Made by a program: the position numbers and the translations under genes. From Lewinella sp. IMCC34183 (GTDB taxonomy: Bacteria > Bacteroidota > Bacteroidia > Chitinophagales > Saprospiraceae), in contig NZ_QMEM01000002.1 in the NCBI RefSeq assembly GCF_003390915.1, positions 310,001-374,000 on the forward strand: a stretch of 64,000 nucleotides of DNA. Direction: 5' to 3'. Shown one piece after another: positions 9,231 to 19,474 of this stretch. Every line of letters begins with the position of its first letter. Within the stretch, counting starts at the first letter, position 1. The notes beneath the pieces were generated by a model. That model was not told the DNA's origin. It was given only the letters and a program-made list of their open reading frames with translations, and made no database searches.

Positions 9231-10646
9231 ATGACTACCCTTCCCGCCGCCTTCCGTTTGAGTACCTGCCTACCGCGGTGGGACGGCCCCCTCCTGTTGC
9301 TCGTACTGCTTACCCTGGCCAGTTGCGGCATACGCCGCGGAGGTGCGGAAGACGGGCGGAGCAAAGAAGCCCCGCTGGCGGCTACTCCCGGAATCAAACA
9401 GCGCATCACCGTAGACTCCGTACCAGCGGCCTTCCCCGTTAACTTCAGCCAGGACGTGGCCGGCAACCACCATTATATTGCTTACTACGACGTCGACCAC
9501 AACTTCAGCATCGCTTACCGGACCCTCGACGAAAAGGTTTTTCATAAGACCGTGCTGGATTCCCGGGTCGGCTGGGACAGTCACAACTACACGGAACTCA
9601 TCGTGGACCGTGCCGGCTACATCCACGTGAGCGGCAATATGCACATCGACTCCCTGTTCTACTGGCGCTCCGTACGCCCCTACGACGCTTCCGCCTTTAC
9701 GGCGATCCACTATATGACCGGAGAGCAGGAGGTACGCACCACCTATCCGCACTTCCTGCAGACCGAAGAAAACGGGCTGCTTTTCCATTACCGGTACGGG
9801 GGGAGCGGCAACGGCTACGAAGTATACAATCAGTGGCAGCCCGAAACCAAGACCTGGACGCGCTTCCTGCAGCAACCACTCATTGACGGGGAAGGGCTGC
9901 GCAACGCCTACATGCAGGGGCCGTTTTACGAAAAAGACGGCAACTACCACCTGTACTGGGTATGGCGGGAAACGCCGGACTGCGCCACCAATCACACCTT
10001 CAGCTACGCACGCAGCCCGGACCTAAAGCACTGGGAAAGCGCCGGCGGCACCCCCGTCGCCTTCCCCATTACCTTCGGAGCGGAGGCCCTCTACGTCGAC
10101 CCCTCGGACACCACCTACGGCACCGGGATGCTGAACGGCGTACAGGCGCATACCCTCGACACCAACAACCGGATCGTGCTGTGCAACATGAAGTACGACG
10201 CCGCCGGGAACTCCCAGCTGTACGCCTACCGGCCGGAAGCCGGGGGGCACTGGCTGGAGCGGCAGGTCACCGACTGGGACTACCGCTTCCAGTTTTCGGG
10301 CTGGGGGTCGATTCTCTTCGAGATTCAGCTGAAGGGAATGCGGACCGACCCGGAAACCGGACGGATAATTGTAGCCTACGATCACGTACGCTACGGGGAG
10401 GGGGAGATCGTGCTCGATCCGGAAACCCTCACTCCCCTGTCCGTCAGGCCCTACGCGCCCCCCTATCCTTCGGAACTGGAAACGGTGACTACCGCGGGAA
10501 CGTTTCCGAAGCCGGTGGTCGTGAATATTAACCAAGACGACAAATTCATTCTTCGCTGGGAAACCCTGGGCGAGAACAACGACCGGGTGCCGGAGCCGCC
10601 CTATCCGGATGGAGCTATACTGGAGTTCATCGAACTGGAAGAGTAG
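9231..10646 (+). CDS. BNR_4-family beta-propeller lipoprotein, candidate polysaccharide-acting enzyme
   Basis: The protein has 471 aa from ATG 9231. A signal peptide ends in the lipobox LASC (Cys32), so it is probably an outer-membrane lipoprotein. The body carries the hallmarks of BNR_4 (BNR repeat-containing) propellers: GWDSHNYTELIVD followed by GYIHVSGNMH, then blades with aromatic/His motifs (TYPHFLQ, RNAYMQGPFYEKDGNYHLYW, GTGMLNGVQAH). That family includes polysaccharide lyases such as the PL24/PL25 ulvan lyases, which have catalytic His and Tyr in this type of motif. It sits beside the susCD pair, which fits a glycan-degrading role. Lyase activity and substrate are inferred, not shown. 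Confidence 0.82.
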   Translation: MTTLPAAFRLSTCLPRWDGPLLLLVLLTLASCGIRRGGAEDGRSKEAPLAATPGIKQRITVDSVPAAFPVNFSQDVAGNHHYIAYYDVDHNFSIAYRTLDEKVFHKTVLDSRVGWDSHNYTELIVDRAGYIHVSGNMHIDSLFYWRSVRPYDASAFTAIHYMTGEQEVRTTYPHFLQTEENGLLFHYRYGGSGNGYEVYNQWQPETKTWTRFLQQPLIDGEGLRNAYMQGPFYEKDGNYHLYWVWRETPDCATNHTFSYARSPDLKHWESAGGTPVAFPITFGAEALYVDPSDTTYGTGMLNGVQAHTLDTNNRIVLCNMKYDAAGNSQLYAYRPEAGGHWLERQVTDWDYRFQFSGWGSILFEIQLKGMRTDPETGRIIVAYDHVRYGEGEIVLDPETLTPLSVRPYAPPYPSELETVTTAGTFPKPVVVNINQDDKFILRWETLGENNDRVPEPPYPDGAILEFIELEE

Positions 10647-11075
10647 GGGCAGGTACGCATCGTACGGACGTAGGGTAAGCAGGTCCGTGAATTCCGCAGG
10701 GTCAGGGGCCCGGCGGGAACGAAACGGGGTACCGCGTGAAGCGCTGGCACGTCAATCCAGACGGGATGGCCAGCTACACCTCAAGACGGCTCCTTGAGGC
10801 TATTGATGCCACGTCGTGCTTATGCTCCCGCATAAACGTCAGGGCAGGTCGGGGGGGTGAGTGTTCAGTGCGTGCGCTCCCCGGCCACCCCGGGCTGAAT
10901 ACGCGGCCCGACGGTGGGTAACGGACGCTGTACGACATATCGTAAAAGCCCATTGCTCCCCAAATTGCCCGTTTGAACTTCATACATTGCAGTTCTGCCC
11001 GTCAACTGGCTTGCCGACTGTGCCGATGTGGGGAAAAATTGCCCGGCCGGTGTGCCCAGGCCGACAATCTGCTCC
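10647..11075. other. Intergenic region, no gene recognised
   Basis: About 430 bases after the BNR_4 gene. The only structure I see is a small perfect hairpin at 10820-10835 (TTATGC, loop TCCC, GCATAA) without a following T-run. No frame here has convincing coding character. Confidence 0.45.
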
Positions 11076-11330
11076 ATGTTTACTTCCTCCCTTGCCATTG
11101 TGAGTTACGCGATCGTCGATCAGCGTCTGGAACTGTTGACGGTCATCCAGGGCTTCGAGCCCGTAGGGCAGTCGATGGATGAATTCGTCGAGGATTTCGG
11201 CGAGCGGTTCGCCTTGGCTGGGGACGACAGCTTTGGCTACCTGCTGGTCACCAAAAACGACGAGGGCACGCTCGTAGACTACTTTACCCGCAAGCGACTG
11301 AACGTTCGCCTACCGCCCTTGGCTCCGTAG
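11076..11330 (+). CDS. Small hypothetical protein
   Basis: The 84-aa frame begins at ATG 11076 (MFTSSLAIVSYAIVDQRLEL). The composition looks like real protein: balanced charges, a hydrophobic start, and segments such as FGYLLVTKNDEGTLVDYFTRKR. I do not recognise a family. Its last 21 nt overlap tail-to-tail with the molybdenum hydroxylase gene on the other strand. No clear promoter is seen. It could be a genuine small cytoplasmic protein or a chance frame. Confidence 0.45.
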   Translation: MFTSSLAIVSYAIVDQRLELLTVIQGFEPVGQSMDEFVEDFGERFALAGDDSFGYLLVTKNDEGTLVDYFTRKRLNVRLPPLAP

Positions 11331-13562
11331 CTTTTCTGCGGTCAGCGGCAGCTCCCGCAGCCGTTGGCCCGTAGCCCGGTATACCGCGTTAGCGATTGCC
11401 GCGGCGGTGGGGCCCTGCGCGGCCTCCCCCGCGCCCAGTGGCGCCTCGGTGGGTCGGTCGATGAGTAGCACCTCCACTTCCGGCACCTCCGGGAAGCGCA
11501 GGATGGGGTACGATTCCCAGTCGAGGCTGGTGACACCCCCACCCTCCCAGGTGACCCGCTCGAGCAGCGTCCAGCTGGCCGACTGGATCATGCCCCCTTC
11601 GGTCTGGTTCCTGAGGCCGTCGGGGTTGATGACCTGACCGGCGTCGATGGCGCCCACCAGCCGCAGGACCCGCAGCCGCTCCCCCGCCGGGTCGTAGGCG
11701 ATCTCGGCCGCAACGGCGCAGTAGGCGGCCTCGTTTTTGTAGCGGGCGAGGGCGATCCCCCACGCACCTCCCTCCCCGGTGGATCCCGGCCAGTCTACTT
11801 GACGCGCCACCGCTTCGAGCACGGCCCGCGCCCGTTCGTCGGAGAGGTGCTTGAGCCGGAAGGCGACCGGGTCCTCGCCCGCCTGCTCCGCCAGCTCGTC
11901 CATGAAGGATTCGATGGCAAAGATGTTCCCGTAGGCCCCCAGGCTACGCAGGGCCGAGACCCGCAGGGGCCCCTCGATGCGGTGGGCCTCAATGTGCAGG
12001 TCGGGGATCCGGTAGATCGGCTGGCTGTTGCGGTACCCCCCGCCGAGGTAGCCCTCTGTGGGGGGCTCGGGGCCGCCCTCCAGGTACTGTGCGGCGAGGA
12101 GCTCCGCCGCATCCCCGCCCGGCCGGTGGCTGTGTACGTCGGTCCACAGCCGGGTTTCCCAGACCGAGATGCGGTTGTTGCCGTCGAGTGCCCCCCGCAA
12201 CTGCAGGCGCATCGCCGAGCCGTAGGGTTCCCAGGCGTGCTCGTCCTCGCGCATCCACTGTACCCGCACCGGCCGGTCCGGCAGCGCCACGGCCAGCCGG
12301 GCGGCGTCGGCCGCGGCATCGTCCGCCCCGTTGTGTCCGTAGCAGCCGGCACCACGTACCCCGATCACCCGGATATCCGCCGGCGGGAGCTCCAGCATGG
12401 CGGCTACCGAAGCGCGCAGGGGATAGACGCCCTGGGAGTGGGTCCAGATCGTCAGCTGCCCGTCGCGGTAGGCCGCGACCGCGCAGGAGGGGCCGATGGA
12501 GCCGTGCATCTGGTAGGGGCGGGTGTAGGTAGCCTCCACGGTCGCAAGCACTTGCCGGAATTTTTGTTCGAGCCCGGCTACCGAGGCGACGACTTCGGTA
12601 CCCGTTGCCCGGCCGGGCATGGCGCTGAACAGCTCGGCCTGGGCCGGCAGCGGCGCGGGGCGGTCCCAGACCGCACGCTGCCGCAACAGCTGCCACGCCT
12701 GGATCGCCTGGTACTCGCCCTCCGCCAGCACCGCCAGAAAGCTGCCGTCGCGCACCAACCCGATCACGCCGGGCATGGCCCGCACCTCGGCTTCGGGGAC
12801 TGACCGCAGGGCAGCCCCGTATACCGGCGGGCGCACGACCCGCGCGTGCACTATACCCGGCAGCCGGAGGTTTTGCACGTAGTCGTCCGCTCCCTTCGCT
12901 CCGGTGACCATGGTGACAATTTCGGGGCGGGGACGCGGGTGCCCTACCACCTGGTAATCGGCGGGCTTTTTCTGGGGGGCATCCGCTGCCACCCTGGCGG
13001 TCAGTTGTTCACCGGCCACCAGGTCGCCGTAGGTGACGGACGCGTCACGGTCCGGCCCCGTGATCACGCCCCCGGCCACCGAAAGCAAGCCGGTGGCCAC
13101 GCCCAGGCGGTCCGCCGCCCGTTCGAGCAGCAGCATCCGCGCCGTGGCAGCGGCCCGGCGGATGGCCCGCCCGCTGCCCTCGATCGAAGCGCTGCCGGCG
13201 GTGTAGCTCTCGTTCGGGGTGAGGCCGGTATCGGCCATGACGATCTTCACGGCGTCCAGGGCGAGGTCGAGCTCCTCGGCGGCGATCTGTCGCAGGGCGA
13301 CGAGGATCCCCTGCCCGATGGCGATCTTGCCGGTGAATACGGTCACGGAGGAGTCCGGATGAATGCGGAGCCAGGCGTCGACCCGCTCGTCGTCCAGTGG
13401 CGGACCGCCGGGTGCTGCCCCGGCCCCGGTGCCGGAGGCCCGCGCTTCGCCCGCGCAGCCGGACAGCCCCAGCAGGCTGAATCCGATGGACAGGTAGCCT
13501 GCCCGCCGCAAGAAGTCGCGGCGGTCGCAGGTGGCTAGGGGGGTCGGGGAGCGTGGATCCAT
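11310..13562 (-). CDS. Xanthine dehydrogenase-family molybdopterin-binding subunit (IorB-like), Tat-exported
   Basis: The 750-aa protein starts with a twin-arginine signal (RRDFLRRAGYLSIGF) followed by a Cys (LSGC), so it is exported folded and may be lipid-anchored. The body matches the large molybdenum-cofactor subunit of the isoquinoline 1-oxidoreductase/aldehyde oxidase type: an N-terminal Ald_Xan_dh-like segment (GKIAIGQGILVALRQIAAEE), central cofactor-binding segments (GVRGAGCYGHNGADDAAADA), and a C-terminal PLGAGEAAQGPT with the conserved Glu expected at the active site. It follows the [2Fe-2S] subunit after 10 nt, so the two form a dimeric hydroxylase. Electrons would leave through a periplasmic acceptor. 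The substrate is unknown. Confidence 0.92.
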   Translation of the reverse strand: MDPRSPTPLATCDRRDFLRRAGYLSIGFSLLGLSGCAGEARASGTGAGAAPGGPPLDDERVDAWLRIHPDSSVTVFTGKIAIGQGILVALRQIAAEELDLALDAVKIVMADTGLTPNESYTAGSASIEGSGRAIRRAAATARMLLLERAADRLGVATGLLSVAGGVITGPDRDASVTYGDLVAGEQLTARVAADAPQKKPADYQVVGHPRPRPEIVTMVTGAKGADDYVQNLRLPGIVHARVVRPPVYGAALRSVPEAEVRAMPGVIGLVRDGSFLAVLAEGEYQAIQAWQLLRQRAVWDRPAPLPAQAELFSAMPGRATGTEVVASVAGLEQKFRQVLATVEATYTRPYQMHGSIGPSCAVAAYRDGQLTIWTHSQGVYPLRASVAAMLELPPADIRVIGVRGAGCYGHNGADDAAADAARLAVALPDRPVRVQWMREDEHAWEPYGSAMRLQLRGALDGNNRISVWETRLWTDVHSHRPGGDAAELLAAQYLEGGPEPPTEGYLGGGYRNSQPIYRIPDLHIEAHRIEGPLRVSALRSLGAYGNIFAIESFMDELAEQAGEDPVAFRLKHLSDERARAVLEAVARQVDWPGSTGEGGAWGIALARYKNEAAYCAVAAEIAYDPAGERLRVLRLVGAIDAGQVINPDGLRNQTEGGMIQSASWTLLERVTWEGGGVTSLDWESYPILRFPEVPEVEVLLIDRPTEAPLGAGEAAQGPTAAAIANAVYRATGQRLRELPLTAEKLRSQGR

Positions 13563-13572
13563 GGGGCGGGCC

Positions 13573-14049
13573 TTATTCGGTGGTGGGGGTGGTTTCGGCT
13601 GCGCGTGCTACGGCCCGGACGATGCGGGAGTGGGTACCGCAGCGGCAGAGCACGCGCTCCAGCGCCGCGCTGATCTCGGCCCGCGTGGGGGAAGGGTTCT
13701 CGTCCAGCAGGGCTTTGGCACAAAGGATGGCGCCGTTGAGGCAGTACCCGCACTGCGCCGCCTGCACTTCCACGAAGGCGCGCTGCAGCGGGTGGAGGCG
13801 ATCGGGAGTACCGAGGGACTCCAGCGTTTCGATTTCCCGCTCCGCTGCCTGCCGGACCGTCAGGACGCAGGAAGGCTGGGCCGCGCCGTCGAGTAGTACC
13901 ATGCACGCACCGCACTGCTGCACGCCACAACCGTACTTCGGTCCGTTGAGCTCCAGCGCGTTGCGCAGGAAATAGAGCAGGGGCATTTCGGGATCCAGCT
14001 GCGCCGTGTGAGATTGGCCGTTTACCCGCAACGTAATAGATTGTGACAT
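13573..14049 (-). CDS. [2Fe-2S] subunit of molybdenum hydroxylase (IorA-like)
   Basis: The protein has 158 aa from ATG 14049. It has an N-terminal plant-type ferredoxin domain with cluster Cys in YGCGVQQCGACMVLL and a further Cys in SCVLTV. An all-helical second cluster domain follows, with QCGYCLNG and VLCRCGTHSRI. This is the standard small subunit of xanthine dehydrogenase-family enzymes and passes electrons from the molybdenum centre. It has no export signal; in such complexes it travels with the Tat-signal partner encoded just downstream. A longer upstream frame exists, but the domain begins at this ATG. Confidence 0.95.
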   Translation of the reverse strand: MSQSITLRVNGQSHTAQLDPEMPLLYFLRNALELNGPKYGCGVQQCGACMVLLDGAAQPSCVLTVRQAAEREIETLESLGTPDRLHPLQRAFVEVQAAQCGYCLNGAILCAKALLDENPSPTRAEISAALERVLCRCGTHSRIVRAVARAAETTPTTE

Positions 14050-14094
14050 ATTTACACAACGGAGGAAGGGCAACCGGGTTTTCGCGCCGCCCCC

Positions 14095-14102
14095 TACCTT
14101 AG
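14095..14102 (+). promoter_or_regulatory. Putative -7 element upstream of aldose 1-epimerase
   Basis: TACCTTAG lies 28 nt upstream of ATG 14131. It matches the TAnnTTTG type at six of eight positions, and the same TAYCTT core recurs upstream of many genes here. No clear -33 element is visible. Confidence 0.4.
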
Positions 14103-14130
14103 CCAGCCACCAATTCCAGTATCCCGCACC

Positions 14131-15162
14131 ATGCCATCCGTAGAAAAGACCCCCTGGGGCGACGCCCCCGAAGGCCCCGTCTCCCGTTTTACCCTCACCA
14201 ATACGGCGGGGGATACCGTCAGTATCCTCAACTACGGAGGCATCGTACAGTCGATCGTCGTCGGGGGAAAAGAAATGGTTCTGGGTTGCGACGAGCTGGC
14301 CGGCTACCTCGCCCCCAACCCCGGCTACGGGGCCATCATCGGCCGGTACGCCAACCGGATAGCGGACGCCCGCTTTACCCTGCAGGGGGTTTCCTACTCC
14401 CTGGTACCAAACGAGAATGGCAACCAGCTGCACGGGGGGCCGGAGGGCTTCGCGGGCAAATTATGGTCGCCCGAGCCCTTTACCGAGGACGCCGCCGCGG
14501 GAGTACACCTCCACCTCCGGAGCCCCGACGGGGATATGGGCTACCCCGGCACCCTCGACGTGATGGTAACCTATACCTGGAACGATGCGTCGGAGCTACG
14601 CATCGACTACCGGGCCACTTCCGACAAGGATACCGTGCTTAACCTGACCAACCATACCTACTTCAACCTGGGCGACGAGCCTACCGTACTCGGACATTTG
14701 CTCCGGATCGATGCCGATCGCTTCACGCCGGTTGATGCCCAGGGGATTCCCACGGGCGAGTTGTTGCCGGTGGCGGACACGCCCTTCGACTTCCGTACCG
14801 CCAAGCGGATCGGGCGCGACATCGATGCCAAGCATCCACAGGTGCGCGGTGCCAATGGGTTCGACCACAATTTCGCGGTGACAAATTACGACGGCACCCT
14901 GCGCGAGGTGGCCCTCGTGACCGAGCCCGACTCCGGGCGCCGGCTGCGGACACTCACGACCGAGCCGGGCGTACAACTGTTCACTACCACCTTCCCCACC
15001 GGCAAGTACCGGATGCGCGGCGACGCACCCACCCCCACCTACGGCGGCATCTGTCTGGAAACCCAGCACTTCCCCGATGCGCCCAATCAGGACAACTTCA
15101 CGACACCGGTGCTGAAAGTCGGCGAAACCTTCAACTCAACGACGATCTACCGCTTTGAATAG
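14131..15162 (+). CDS. galM: Aldose 1-epimerase (mutarotase)
   Basis: The 343-aa protein is the usual length for the family and interconverts alpha and beta anomers of hexoses. Motifs run in order: NYGGIVQSI, GRYANRIADARF with NQLHGGPEGF, catalytic-acid His175 in NLTNHTYFNL, and the catalytic base Glu310 in CLETQHFPDAPNQ. It has no signal peptide, so it is cytoplasmic. It stands upstream of a small membrane protein and a glycosyltransferase in the same direction, 16 nt from the first. A sugar-catabolic role fits the arabinose and glycan genes elsewhere in the window. Confidence 0.94.
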   Translation: MPSVEKTPWGDAPEGPVSRFTLTNTAGDTVSILNYGGIVQSIVVGGKEMVLGCDELAGYLAPNPGYGAIIGRYANRIADARFTLQGVSYSLVPNENGNQLHGGPEGFAGKLWSPEPFTEDAAAGVHLHLRSPDGDMGYPGTLDVMVTYTWNDASELRIDYRATSDKDTVLNLTNHTYFNLGDEPTVLGHLLRIDADRFTPVDAQGIPTGELLPVADTPFDFRTAKRIGRDIDAKHPQVRGANGFDHNFAVTNYDGTLREVALVTEPDSGRRLRTLTTEPGVQLFTTTFPTGKYRMRGDAPTPTYGGICLETQHFPDAPNQDNFTTPVLKVGETFNSTTIYRFE

Positions 15163-15178
15163 GCAATAGCTACTACCT

Positions 15179-15502
15179 ATGACCCGCGAGCTCAAACACG
15201 TCGTCGTATACGGAGCCTTCGGTCTCCTGCTGGGCGCCAAGATCGTTGAGGTGCTGCTCACCCGTACCGACACCGGCATCATGGACTGGTGGCTGCTGCT
15301 CGTCGGGCTCGGCGCGGCGATCGTGCATTACCTACCCACTTCCGAAAAACAGACCCCCGCCGCGGATGATCCTCGCCAAGCAGCCCCCGAGCCCGACGCG
15401 GAAGAGCCAGAGACCCTCGTGCTCCGTGATTATCCCGACCTGGAACGAGGCGGCTACCCTGGCCACCACCCTGCGGCACCTGACGGCAACCGCCGTTCCT
15501 GA
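15179..15502 (+). CDS. Small two-helix membrane protein, overlapping the glycosyltransferase gene
   Basis: The 107-aa frame begins 16 nt after the epimerase stop. It has two hydrophobic segments (VVVYGAFGLLLGAKIVEVLL and WWLLLVGLGAAIVHYL) and then a hydrophilic, Pro/Glu-rich tail. The membrane part looks genuine. The tail from about residue 63 lies in the 137-nt overlap with the next gene and reads like low-complexity sequence. I recognise no family. The true end may differ if there is a sequencing frameshift, but both frames look usable. Confidence 0.55.
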   Translation: MTRELKHVVVYGAFGLLLGAKIVEVLLTRTDTGIMDWWLLLVGLGAAIVHYLPTSEKQTPAADDPRQAAPEPDAEEPETLVLRDYPDLERGGYPGHHPAAPDGNRRS

Positions 15503-16091
15503 CGCCGACCTGGAACTCATCGTGGCCGACGGGGGAAGTAGCGACGAAACCCGCGACATCGCGCGCCGCTGCGGCGCCAAGGTAATCCCCTGCACCCGCG
15601 GCCGCGCCCCCCAGATGAACGCGGGCGCACGCGCGGCCCGCGGCGAATTCCTGTATTTCCTCCACGCCGACACGCTGCCGCCCGCGGACTGGTACGCGCG
15701 GCTTACCGCCGATCCCCACGGGCTACCGGCCTGCTTCCGCCTGCGGTTTGGGGGGCAGGAACGGCTACCCTGGCTGCGGGTGTACAGCTACTTTACACGC
15801 TTCGATATCGATGCCTTCCGCTTCGGTGATCAGTCGCTGTGGGTACGCCGCGCGGATTTCCGGGCCGTCGGGGGTTACCCCGATGACTGGCAGCTGCTCG
15901 AAGACAACTACCTCGTACGCCGACTCCGGCGCCACCGGGGCGGCTTCCGCATCGTGGCGGCCAGCGTGACCACCAGCCCGCGCAAGTATCTGCGGCACGG
16001 TTTCGTGTACACCCAGCTTGTGTATACCCTGCTGTATACCCTTTACCGCCTCGGGGCGGGGCAGCCGCGACTGGCGCGGCTGTACCGGCGG

Positions 16092-16103
<12 letters not shown>
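15366..16103 (+). CDS. Family 2 glycosyltransferase (TIGR04283-like)
   Basis: The protein has 245 aa from ATG 15366, the only ATG near the domain start. It has the GT-A fold: SVIIPTWNEA, then LELIVADGGSSDET, AKVIPCTRGRAPQMNAGA, the DxD-like HADT, and FGDQSLWVRR with QLLEDNYLVRRL in the acceptor region. The strong match to GRAPQMNAGA and FLHADT places it in the TIGR04283 group (often near rSAM/selenodomain genes), although no such partner is seen here. The start lies inside the preceding membrane-protein gene, and the stop overlaps the trehalose synthase gene tail-to-tail by 12 nt. The sugar donor is unknown. Confidence 0.9.
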
Positions 16104-19379
<3,276 letters not shown>

Positions 19380-19474
19380 AGGGTGCAATGTAGCTTTTAC
19401 GGCGTAGGGTAAAAGAACGGCGCAGCCGGGAATTTGTGCGGGACTTTTTGCGGGACCGCAGGTGCAGGGGGGAT

